Notes: generated by a model from the letters alone, not told the origin. DNA of 5,121 nucleotides from an uncultured Desulfuromonadales bacterium (GCA_945788205.1 CALZLE010000006.1:1-5121), one strand, 5' to 3'. Shown: positions 1-4,993, counted from the first letter of the stretch. Translations and numbers: made by a program.

Positions 1-21
1 AAACAGGTCGCCAACGCATGA
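1..21 (+). CDS. 3' end of an upstream gene (partial), overlapping the racemase start
   Basis: Frame 1 reads K-Q-V-A-N-A and then TGA at 19-21. This TGA lies inside the ATGATG at which the racemase begins, giving the ATGA stop/start overlap typical of translationally coupled genes. Only six codons are visible, so the product cannot be named. The case for a gene here rests on the overlap geometry and on the absence of a strong Shine-Dalgarno sequence for the racemase. Six codons open by chance are not rare, so this is tentative. Confidence 0.3.
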   Translation, partial: KQVANA

Positions 22-1085
22 TGCCGGCACCGAGGCTGGTGATCGACCTCGACAAAATCTATCATAACGCCCGCACCCTGGTTGATCGGCTGGCACAACG
101 CGGCATTGCGGTGACCGGCGTGACCAAGGCTACCCTCGGCTGCGCCGAGATTGCTGCGACCCTGCTTGCGGCAGGAGTCAAAAGACTGGGAGATTCGCGC
201 ATCGAAAATATTGAGTCGCTGCGGATCGGGCAACAGTCTGCAGCAATGACACTGATCCGTTCACCGATGCTGAGTCAGGCGCAACGGGTTGTCAGGCATG
301 CCGATATCAGCTTCAATACCGAAATCGAAGTTATCAGAAAGCTCTCGCTTGAAGCACGACAGGCAGAATATACCCACGGGGTCCTGCTCATGGTCGAACT
401 GGGAGATCTCCGTGAAGGGATTATGCCCGACGACCTGTTGGACTGCGTCCGCGAGACACTCAATCTGCCGAATATCGTTTTCAAAGGGATCGGCACCAAT
501 CTCGCCTGTCGCAGTGGAGTAGCCCCCGACGCTCGGAACATGGCGAAGCTGAGCGAGCTTGCAGAGCTGATCGAAACAACCTTCGATCTGAAGGTTGTGA
601 TCGTTTCGGGGGGTAACTCCGCCAACCTGCAGTGGGCGTTGAGTAGCGCGAAGGTCGGCCGGATCAACGATCTGCGTTTGGGGGAAGCAATCCTGCTCGG
701 CTGCGAAACCCTCCATCGGAAGCCGCTTGAAGGACTGTACACCGATGCTATCACGCTGACGGCCGAAGTGATCGAAGCGAAGCTCAAGCCGACTCTGCCA
801 TCAGGCCAACTTGCCCAGAATGCCTTCGGTGAGACACCCGTCGTTGAAGATAGGGGGCAGGTCACCCAAGCCATCCTTGCGATTGGCAGGCAAGATACTG
901 ACCCGGATGGCCTGCAAGCACCTGCCGGAATAGAGGTTATGGGTGGCAGCAGTGACCACCTCATCCTGGAGACCGAAAACGACGATCTCTCTGTCGGCAC
1001 AGAAGTGACCTTCCAGCTGAACTACAGCGCGCTGGTCCGCTCGATGACCAGCCCCTATGTCACAAAGATTATGCTGCCAGGCTGA
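18..1085 (+). CDS. Alanine/ornithine racemase-family PLP enzyme (Orr-like)
   Basis: This is a 355-residue fold-type III, pyridoxal-phosphate amino-acid racemase, probably cytosolic. The N-terminus carries the family signature: PRLVIDLDKI (5-14), then VTGVTKATLG (32-41), where Lys37 is the expected Schiff-base lysine, then the LGDSRIENI segment (57-65). Further along are GIGTNLAC (157-164), the glycine-rich phosphate-binding stretch SGGNSAN (197-203) and LRLGEAILLG (219-228). The C-terminal part (about 240-355) looks like the small beta domain. This pattern matches the ornithine racemase (Orr)/YhfX-like branch better than biosynthetic Alr. Orr interconverts L- and D-ornithine in anaerobic ornithine breakdown, but the substrate cannot be read from the sequence, and no ornithine aminomutase gene is in view. 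The ATG at 18 is followed at once by a second ATG at 21. The frame stays open to the left edge, but the family normally begins just before the PRLVIDL motif, so a start at 18 or 21 fits. Translation is probably coupled to the upstream gene through the ATGA overlap. Confidence 0.88.
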   Translation: MMPAPRLVIDLDKIYHNARTLVDRLAQRGIAVTGVTKATLGCAEIAATLLAAGVKRLGDSRIENIESLRIGQQSAAMTLIRSPMLSQAQRVVRHADISFNTEIEVIRKLSLEARQAEYTHGVLLMVELGDLREGIMPDDLLDCVRETLNLPNIVFKGIGTNLACRSGVAPDARNMAKLSELAELIETTFDLKVVIVSGGNSANLQWALSSAKVGRINDLRLGEAILLGCETLHRKPLEGLYTDAITLTAEVIEAKLKPTLPSGQLAQNAFGETPVVEDRGQVTQAILAIGRQDTDPDGLQAPAGIEVMGGSSDHLILETENDDLSVGTEVTFQLNYSALVRSMTSPYVTKIMLPG

Positions 1086-1095
1086 GACGATAAAG

Positions 1096-1119
1096 TTCAA
1101 TCGATGATGGTTTCAATCG
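1096..1119. repeat. Paired 8-base direct repeat upstream of the RelA/SpoT gene
   Basis: TTCAATCG occurs at 1096-1103 and again at 1112-1119, a 16-base period, just upstream of the candidate promoter. Two identical half-sites about one and a half helical turns apart could be an operator for a regulator that binds direct repeats. Chance recurrence is also possible. No regulator is encoded next to it. Confidence 0.3.
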
Positions 1120-1146
1120 TTTTGTGACTGTGCGAAAAACAGGCGA

Positions 1147-1155
1147 TGCTATACT
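1147..1155 (+). promoter_or_regulatory. Extended -10 promoter candidate for the RelA/SpoT gene
   Basis: TGC followed by TATACT gives an extended -10 element (TGnTATACT, hexamer at 1150-1155), 33 bases before the GTG start. No good -35 lies at 16-18 bases. TTGTGA at 1122-1127 is the closest match but has a 22-base spacer. Extended -10 promoters can work with a poor -35, so the RelA/SpoT gene probably has its own promoter and does not depend on read-through from the racemase. Confidence 0.5.
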
Positions 1156-1175
1156 TTCTCAAACCTCTTTTAAGT

Positions 1176-1183
1176 AAAGGAGT
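1176..1183 (+). promoter_or_regulatory. Shine-Dalgarno site deciding the GTG start at 1189
   Basis: AAAGGAGT ends five bases before GTG at 1189-1191. This strong, well-spaced site supports the GTG over any later in-frame ATG, the first of which falls deep inside the synthetase domain. Confidence 0.8.
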
Positions 1184-1188
1184 CGCCC

Positions 1189-2253
1189 GTGGCATCGCTC
1201 GATTTTGAACAGGAACGTCGTCATTTCCTCGCCTATTACGACAACAACCGACAACTGTTTGAAGAAGCGAAAAACGCTTGCATCAGCATCATCGCTACAT
1301 TGCTCAGACAGTCGCAGATTGGTGAAGTCACCAAAATTGAAGGACGGATCAAAAACAAGGACGAATGCATCAAGAAGTTTCACCGCAAGTATCAAAGCAA
1401 ACTTGAAGCAGAAGAACAACCCTACCGAATTCAGGACTATATCTCGGACCTGATCGGCATCCGCATTATCTGCCTTTATGAAGACCAGATCGCGCAGGTT
1501 TCAGACGTCTTGCAACAGCATTTTCGGATTATCGATGTCACCGACAAAATTTCCGCGGTCGAGAGCACAGAGGACTCCTTTGGCTATAAAGGGCTGCACA
1601 TGGATCTGGCCCTGAGTGATGATCTGTCGGTACAGGAAAAATACCAGCCGTTTGCCGAGCTGCCGATCGAGGTGCAGATCCGCTCGTTGATTCAGGATGC
1701 CTGGAGCGTTCTTGATCATAAGATCAAGTACAAGAAATCTATCCCCAACGATCTGCGCCGTCGAATCAATGTTCTCTCCGCACTGTTTGAACTGGCTGAT
1801 CGCGAATTCAAAGAAATCCGCAATGCCACAGCGGAGCTGTTGGAAAAGGCGACTGTGGAGCCGGTTGATGATGTCGACGAAGCGACAACAGAGGCAGTAT
1901 CGAGCAGTGGCAAACTGGTCAACGCCTTTAGTTTTCTGCGCGTTGCCGGGCATTTTTTCCGTGATTTTGAATTTGAGGACTACAAGGTCGATGGTTTCGT
2001 GCAGGATATTCTTAAATTGAATAGGTGCTTCGAAAAAGCAGACCTAAACCAAAGTTTGGTGGAAAATCTGAAGACGGTACGAGAGTACCAGGCCGAGTTT
2101 CTTGCCGCCGACCCCGAGCGTAATTTCAGCCCCTATACGGCAATCCGTCATTGTCTCTACCTGCATGATCCCATTTCCTTTCAACGGATTATTTCCCGTA
2201 CTGCCAGGGAGCATTTTGAGCGTTGGTTGAATGCCGAGGAAGAGTTCGATTAA
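1189..2253 (+). CDS. Standalone RelA/SpoT-type (p)ppGpp synthetase-like protein with unassigned C-terminal region
   Basis: This 354-residue protein carries a RelA_SpoT synthetase domain at about residues 45-210. The family makes alarmones by moving pyrophosphate from ATP to the 3'-OH of GDP or GTP. Some relatives act as toxins with other acceptors. Visible motifs are KIEGRIKNKDECIKKF (49-64) with Arg53 and Lys55, DLIGIRIICLYED (87-99) with Asp87, GYKGLHMDL (132-140) with the G-loop Tyr133, and PIEVQIRSLIQDAW (159-172) with Glu161, Gln163 and Arg165. These are followed by LDHKIKYK (175-182). All residues I would expect for synthesis are present. The HD hydrolase domain of Rel/SpoT is absent, as are TGS and ACT domains. 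A helical N-terminus (1-45) precedes the domain. An acidic linker (about 222-240) leads to a C-terminal region of about 115 residues, rich in aromatic residues and probably helical, that I do not recognise. With that region the protein is much longer than the usual small alarmone synthetases (about 200-260 residues). The start is GTG with a strong ribosome binding site. No antitoxin-like gene adjoins it on the same strand. Confidence 0.88.
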   Translation: MASLDFEQERRHFLAYYDNNRQLFEEAKNACISIIATLLRQSQIGEVTKIEGRIKNKDECIKKFHRKYQSKLEAEEQPYRIQDYISDLIGIRIICLYEDQIAQVSDVLQQHFRIIDVTDKISAVESTEDSFGYKGLHMDLALSDDLSVQEKYQPFAELPIEVQIRSLIQDAWSVLDHKIKYKKSIPNDLRRRINVLSALFELADREFKEIRNATAELLEKATVEPVDDVDEATTEAVSSSGKLVNAFSFLRVAGHFFRDFEFEDYKVDGFVQDILKLNRCFEKADLNQSLVENLKTVREYQAEFLAADPERNFSPYTAIRHCLYLHDPISFQRIISRTAREHFERWLNAEEEFD

Positions 2254-2292
2254 GTCAGAAGAGAAGATTGGCGAGTTGTCTCAAATATCGAA

Positions 2293-2310
2293 AGTGCTGA
2301 TACAGCCACT
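2293..2310. other. Hairpin with alternative pairing partner
   Basis: AGTG-CTG pairs with CAG-C-CACT: seven base pairs, one bulged C and an ATA loop. The CACT arm (2307-2310) could instead pair with AGTG at 2322-2325, around the palindrome TGCATGCA (2315-2322). The two pairings exclude each other. This could be a folded RNA 3' end of the RelA/SpoT transcript, but short pairings of this kind also arise by chance. Confidence 0.3.
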
Positions 2311-2412
2311 ATCGTGCATGCAGTGTATCTCAGAAGTCGTCTCGATATGGGTTACTGCAAATCTCACTTGACTGTTAAGCTTGAGACATAAAAAGCAGCC
2401 GTCCAAGCGTAG

Positions 2413-2440
2413 TTCTTGGGTAGCTATTTTGCTACCAGAA
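2413..2440. terminator. Hairpin in the convergent gap, possible weak bidirectional terminator
   Basis: GGTAGC (2419-2424) pairs perfectly with GCTACC (2431-2436) around a six-base TATTTT loop. The stem continues, after a two-base bulge, with TTCT (2413-2416) against AGAA (2437-2440). No T-tract follows on the plus strand and none on the minus strand, so rho-independent termination is doubtful. The location between converging genes is the main argument for it. Confidence 0.3.
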
Positions 2441-2477
2441 TCTGTAACGGGTTTAAATCAAGAGCAGGTGGAGGATT

Positions 2478-2504
2478 CCAAGCAAGAATTGTTGGCCGGC
2501 TTGG
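2478..2504. other. Inverted repeat downstream of the minus-strand cluster
   Basis: CCAAGC (2478-2483) pairs with GCTTGG (2499-2504) around a 15-base loop that itself contains GGCC. It lies about 27 bases past the stop of the last minus-strand gene and could protect or help end that transcript. There is no adjoining T-run. Confidence 0.25.
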
Positions 2505-2530
2505 GTAAGAATATGCTGTTATATTAGTCG

Positions 2531-2872
2531 CTACGCAAGACTTGCGACCAGATCAAATTCACCGTGACGCCCCAGAGTTCTCAACGCCTCGACGGCACTC
2601 TCTGCGTATTCTTTGGCGTCGCCGGTCAGATAAGCGAAAACAAAAGCAGCCAAATCAGCTTGCGCGGTTGCGATCCTTTCTTCTGCTGTCCTCTTTTTTC
2701 CTGCCTTTAACCACAGAGTTTCCGCGCGACTCTGATGCAAGGTCCTGGCAAGACTGACTATTTCGATACGTTTGTCCAACGACAGGTTTCCGCTCGATCG
2801 AAATGCTTCGACCAACTCCTCCGGAAAGTTTTCCTGGATAATCTCTGCAAGGCGTAAAAGTTTATTTTTCAC
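2531..2872 (-). CDS. Hypothetical 113-residue helical protein
   Basis: I do not recognise a family. The protein is soluble, with no signal peptide or membrane segment, and looks almost wholly helical. Residues 1-25 form an amphipathic start (KNKLLRLAEIIQENFPEELV). A basic/acidic middle contains LKAGKKRTAEERIATAQ (about 55-71), and a hydrophobic helix AAFVFAYLTGDAKEYAES follows (about 75-92). It has no cysteines. The start is GTG (complement of 2870-2872), with AGGGG (complement of 2878-2882) five bases upstream as a reasonable ribosome binding site. It follows the YheU gene by 21 bases and closes the minus-strand cluster, so it is probably co-transcribed with yheU and the GIY-YIG gene. The proximity to nucleases does not by itself define a role. 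The consistent reading, site and spacing make it a likely real gene. Confidence 0.7.
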   Translation of the reverse strand: MKNKLLRLAEIIQENFPEELVEAFRSSGNLSLDKRIEIVSLARTLHQSRAETLWLKAGKKRTAEERIATAQADLAAFVFAYLTGDAKEYAESAVEALRTLGRHGEFDLVASLA

Positions 2873-2893
2873 AACAACCCCTGATCAGTAAAT

Positions 2894-3139
2894 TTAACAG
2901 CAGGCCACAAGATTGGCCGTTTCTGAACGCAGATCATAAACGACTTTTACTTGCCGATTCCGCAATTGCAGATAGACCTGCTCAACCTTCTCCTCCAATG
3001 AACACCCCGCTTCCGCCCAATCAGCCCCATCTCGCGTGACAAATTCCTGAATCATCCGACGCAGAGTCTCTGGGCCAATCTGTTCGTACGGAATATCGAT
3101 CCCCTCTTCCTGCTGGTCAGCTCTTGTTTTCTGCGGCAT
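2894..3139 (-). CDS. yheU: YheU family (UPF0270) protein
   Basis: This small cytosolic protein of 81 residues matches the UPF0270/YheU pattern. IDIPYEQIGPETLRRMIQEF (14-33) corresponds to the IPWQDLSPETLENLIESF type of opening. V-T-R-D-G-A-D-W (34-41) corresponds to the VLREGTDY segment. Then come SLEEKVEQV (47-55) and VKVVYDLRSETANLV (64-78). The biochemical role of the family is not known to me. The frame is open back to 3202, which would overlap the GIY-YIG gene by 56 bases. I chose ATG at 3137-3139 because it places the conserved part near the N-terminus and has GAGGTG just upstream (complement of about 3143-3148). That site overlaps the stop of the GIY-YIG gene, so translation is probably coupled. 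An oddity is that the protein ends in two cysteines. The 12-residue charged N-terminal lead is also longer than usual. Confidence 0.85.
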   Translation of the reverse strand: MPQKTRADQQEEGIDIPYEQIGPETLRRMIQEFVTRDGADWAEAGCSLEEKVEQVYLQLRNRQVKVVYDLRSETANLVACC

Positions 3140-3142
3140 AAA

Positions 3143-3148
3143 CACCTC
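3143..3148 (-). promoter_or_regulatory. Shine-Dalgarno site of yheU overlapping the upstream stop
   Basis: On the minus strand GAGGTG ends three bases before the yheU ATG (the GAGG core ends five bases before it) and shares bases with the TGA of the GIY-YIG gene (complement of 3147-3149). It fixes the ATG at 3137-3139 as the start instead of the longer open frame reaching 3202. Confidence 0.7.
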
Positions 3149-3434
3149 ATCTACAGGAACAATTTGGCGACAATTCCGCCAGGCGGTTGTCTGCCGAGAC
3201 AATCAACTGCTTTTTTTCGATCCGCCGTAGCTGCTTGATCTGAACTTCTCGACGGCTGGCACTTTGACGGTCATGTCCTGCCTCTAGGTAAACCAAACGC
3301 AAGGGGGAGCGTCCCCGGAAATACTTGGCCCCCGTACCGGCAAGATGCTGGTTAAAGCGCCGCTCAACATCAGTGGTCATCCCGGTATAGAGAGTATTAT
3401 CCGAACAAAGAATGATATAAACCTGCCAGTTCAC
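3147..3434 (-). CDS. yhbQ: GIY-YIG domain protein, YhbQ/UPF0213 type
   Basis: This single-domain GIY-YIG protein of 95 residues is the usual size for the YhbQ branch. WQVYIILCSDNTLYTGMT (3-20) contains the two signature strands, with VYI in place of GIY and YTG in place of YIG. TDVERRFNQH (21-30) carries the conserved Arg and His. GAKYFRGRSPLRLVY follows (35-49), and the expected metal-binding Glu is Glu63 in RREVQIKQL (61-69). All candidate catalytic positions are present, so nuclease activity is plausible. The family is tied to DNA repair and processing, but targets are poorly defined. The start is GTG (complement of 3432-3434). No strong Shine-Dalgarno is visible; the upstream bases include a GGCATGCC palindrome (3438-3445). 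The gene is 45 bases downstream of endonuclease I and 7 bases before yheU. The tail NCSCR is short and cysteine-containing, with no clear role. Confidence 0.88.
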   Translation of the reverse strand: MNWQVYIILCSDNTLYTGMTTDVERRFNQHLAGTGAKYFRGRSPLRLVYLEAGHDRQSASRREVQIKQLRRIEKKQLIVSADNRLAELSPNCSCR

Positions 3435-3479
3435 AGTGGCATGCCGTTCTCAGTTAGCATTAAGCAAAACCTGTCCCCA

Positions 3480-4256
3480 CTATAGGGGTAGCCAAAAGCC
3501 TCCGCCATAACCGCCCAGGCACCTTCGACTAACAAAAAAATTCTCTCTTCCCTGAAGTTCTCGAATCCGTCTTTCCTTCTCGCACTCCCACTTATCAACG
3601 GGGTCTTGCTTATCCCAAGCATCGAACAGCTTTCGGTTCTTTTCACTGACAACTCCGCGACCAGAGTATGTATCGTTCATATAAAAATAGATTCTGGCGA
3701 TATTTCCTCGTACATTCTCTGGTGGCTCAACCTTCCGATTCGCGATCTCCATATCACATGAGCCAAAGCGTCTTTCCTCGCCCTGAATTATAGCAAAAGG
3801 GTCGTTAGAGCGAAGCCTGCTGAGCTCACCAATAACTGGCACCAGGTTGTGCATGTCTGCTTGCATGTGTCGAAATTGGATATTTATTTTTTCGACACAC
3901 TTATGCCCCTTGTACGACTGACCTTTACTATCAATACACGCCGGATCACCCTCGCGCCACTCACGGAAAGATTGACCAAAAACATGGACCGGAACAACGT
4001 GCTCCCATTCTAAACGGTTGGCTCGTTTATCGTTCCCGATCGGAATGTATCCATTGGTATGAAAAACTTGCTGGTTTAAGTTAAATTCAGAATTGCAATA
4101 AAAAGTCTGTTTATGGTCGCGACAAACCTCTTTGAACAGTATTTTCTTCGACCTGCCGATCGACGGATATCCCCCATTACTCATGCCGGACGAAACACTC
4201 GGTATTGACATAGTCATAAGTAAAACCAGAGTTAGCCACTTGAAAACTATCAGCAA
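3480..4256 (-). CDS. endA: Secreted endonuclease I (EndA/Dns/Vvn family)
   Basis: This is a non-specific metal-dependent nuclease that cuts DNA, and often RNA, in the periplasm or outside the cell. Residues 1-25 form a signal peptide: a basic Lys6, a hydrophobic core LTLVLLMTM (8-16) and a small-residue region SVSSG (20-24). The family core is intact: RLEWEHVVPVHVFG (81-94) with Glu85 and His86 as metal ligand and general base, ADMHNLVPVIGELSRLRSND (133-152) with Asn137 as the second metal ligand, and RGNIARIYFYMNDTY (183-197). Seven cysteines (45, 54, 107, 120, 167, 225, 246) suggest disulfides, and the odd number leaves one unpaired. The glycine-rich end GGYGGGFWLPL is unusual. The start is TTG (complement of 4254-4256). 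A stop sits a few codons upstream, and the next ATG would remove much of the signal peptide. AAAAGGG lies seven bases before the TTG. Length (258) suits the family. It heads the minus-strand cluster and is more AT-rich than the racemase. Confidence 0.92.
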   Translation of the reverse strand: MLIVFKWLTLVLLMTMSIPSVSSGMSNGGYPSIGRSKKILFKEVCRDHKQTFYCNSEFNLNQQVFHTNGYIPIGNDKRANRLEWEHVVPVHVFGQSFREWREGDPACIDSKGQSYKGHKCVEKINIQFRHMQADMHNLVPVIGELSRLRSNDPFAIIQGEERRFGSCDMEIANRKVEPPENVRGNIARIYFYMNDTYSGRGVVSEKNRKLFDAWDKQDPVDKWECEKERRIRELQGRENFFVSRRCLGGYGGGFWLPL

Positions 4257-4263
4257 GGGATCG

Positions 4264-4270
4264 CCCTTTT
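4264..4270 (-). promoter_or_regulatory. Ribosome binding site deciding the TTG start of endA
   Basis: On the minus strand AAAAGGG ends seven bases before TTG. Together with the in-frame stop at the complement of 4269-4271 and the signal peptide that begins at once, it supports TTG as the real start. Confidence 0.55.
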
Positions 4271-4417
4271 ATTTAAAAACAGAACCTGAAACATAGACAG
4301 TTCAGAGTTATTAGAAATGAGGCTCCAGTTCATCATCGAATCCTTTTTTGTTTTGCAATAAGCATGATATCACCTTTGGAATGGCCAGACAGACTTGCAA
4401 CCCATTTTTTTGGCACC

Positions 4418-4446
4418 TTGAATGTCATCATTGTCAGGATTACACT
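4418..4446 (+). promoter_or_regulatory. Sigma70-type promoter candidate for the GFA-family gene
   Basis: TTGAAT (4418-4423) and TACACT (4441-4446) are separated by exactly 17 bases. Each matches four of six consensus positions. Transcription would begin near 4453, giving a leader of about 37 bases that contains the ribosome binding site. It is the best plus-strand candidate in the gap. Confidence 0.45.
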
Positions 4447-4479
4447 TAGCGTAGCTTGCGAAGCCGCTTAATACGTTCT

Positions 4480-4485
4480 GGAGGG
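4480..4485 (+). promoter_or_regulatory. Shine-Dalgarno site of the GFA-family gene, two possible ATG starts
   Basis: GGAGGG precedes ATG at 4490 by four bases and a second in-frame ATG at 4493 by seven. The second has the more usual spacing, so the true N-terminus may be one residue shorter than given. Confidence 0.7.
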
Positions 4486-4489
4486 ATTT

Positions 4490-4993
4490 ATGATGCTTTC
4501 TCCCAAGAACCAACTCGGAGCCGAATATGCCTCCCTTGAGGACTCGACATTCAAGCCGAAGTACCGGGCCGCGTGCTTTTGTGGCAAGGTCCGATACGAA
4601 GTGTCTGTTGACCCTGTGGATGCGAAATACTGTCACTGCAGAGCCTGCCAGACACTGCATGGTGCTCCTATGCAATGGGCTGCCATCTTTCAAAAACATC
4701 AGGTGAGAATCACTGCCGGTTTGGATCATCTGCGCTTTTTCAATAGCGAGCAAGGGACGAATGTCCGCAGCTTGCCCTGCAAGGTCAGCTGTATCGAGTG
4801 TGGGACTCCAATTGCCGATGAAGGACGCAGGATGTGGCTTGCGTTCCCCACGTTGTTTGACTTTGGCCCCGGTGTCGAGACGCCGGACTCATTCAAACCA
4901 ACCTGCCATATTTTCTACGGCCAACGGGTTGCCGACATATCTGACAAGCTGCCCAAGTGGTCCGGGCACAAGGACCATTCAGCCCGGCTATGA
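4490..4993 (+). CDS. GFA/CENP-V (DUF636) family zinc protein
   Basis: This 167-residue protein has the Mss4-like fold of the GFA family, named after glutathione-dependent formaldehyde-activating enzyme, which was proposed to condense formaldehyde with glutathione. Both zinc clusters are complete. The structural site is CFC (Cys29, Cys31) plus CIEC (Cys101, Cys104). The site linked to activity is YCHCRAC (Cys48, Cys50, Cys53). Cys97 and Cys139 are additional. The segments CGKVRYEVSV (31-40), CQTLHGAPMQWAAIF (53-67), CGTPIADEGRRMWLAFP (104-120) and CHIFYGQRVADISDKLPKW (139-157) are typical, and the last resembles the longer eukaryote-like members. The protein is cytosolic, with no signal peptide. 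Most relatives are uncharacterised, so formaldehyde chemistry should not be assumed. The N-terminal lead of about 25 residues precedes the domain. The gene stands alone in view, diverging from endA. Confidence 0.88.
   Translation: MMLSPKNQLGAEYASLEDSTFKPKYRAACFCGKVRYEVSVDPVDAKYCHCRACQTLHGAPMQWAAIFQKHQVRITAGLDHLRFFNSEQGTNVRSLPCKVSCIECGTPIADEGRRMWLAFPTLFDFGPGVETPDSFKPTCHIFYGQRVADISDKLPKWSGHKDHSARL

Larger units (their letters stand above)
2254..2530. other. Convergent intergenic region with several inverted repeats
   Basis: This region separates the RelA/SpoT gene from the 3' end of the minus-strand cluster and is more AT-rich than the flanking plus-strand genes. It contains nested inverted repeats: GTCTCAA at 2278-2284 against TTGAGAC at 2381-2387, and ATATCGA at 2285-2291 against TCGATAT at 2342-2348. 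It also contains separate hairpins, listed on their own. None is followed by a clear T-run on either strand, so none is a textbook intrinsic terminator, although a convergent gap is where one would be expected. A frame without a good start runs from 2372 to 2527. No family-level RNA could be recognised. Confidence 0.6.
4257..4489. other. Divergent intergenic region between endA and the GFA-family gene
   Basis: This 233-base AT-rich region must hold the promoters for both directions. A plausible plus-strand promoter is listed separately. For endA I found no convincing -35/-10 pair. A small inverted repeat, CTGAA (4286-4290) and TTCAG (4301-4305), lies about 30-50 bases upstream of the endA start and could be an operator. 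On the minus strand a frame ending at 4370 reads like protein for about 35 codons (see findings). Confidence 0.5.

Noticed and set aside
261..1000. Long open frames on the minus strand opposite the racemase gene
   Set aside because: They are antisense to a clearly recognisable enzyme and have no family motifs or ribosome binding sites.
1087..1120. Rho-independent terminator after the racemase
   Set aside because: ACGAT and ATCGT pair over only five bases around a loop of more than 20 bases, and the T-run is short, so the hairpin would be too weak.
1501..1953. Minus-strand open frame opposite the RelA/SpoT gene as a possible antisense antitoxin
   Set aside because: It has no motifs and no sensible start context, and it is fully antisense to conserved synthetase motifs, so it is best read as a shadow.
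3140..3202. Longer N-terminus for the YheU protein
   Set aside because: It would overlap the GIY-YIG gene by 56 bases and adds residues absent from the family. The ATG at 3137-3139 has a better ribosome binding site.
3431..3652. 73-residue minus-strand frame between endA and the GIY-YIG gene
   Set aside because: Most of it overlaps the endonuclease I gene in another frame, and it shows no recognisable domain.
4370..4753. Full 127-residue minus-strand gene opposite the GFA-family gene
   Set aside because: Its first two thirds are antisense to the conserved zinc protein. Only the last 35 codons outside that gene deserve a second look, and these are listed as a finding.
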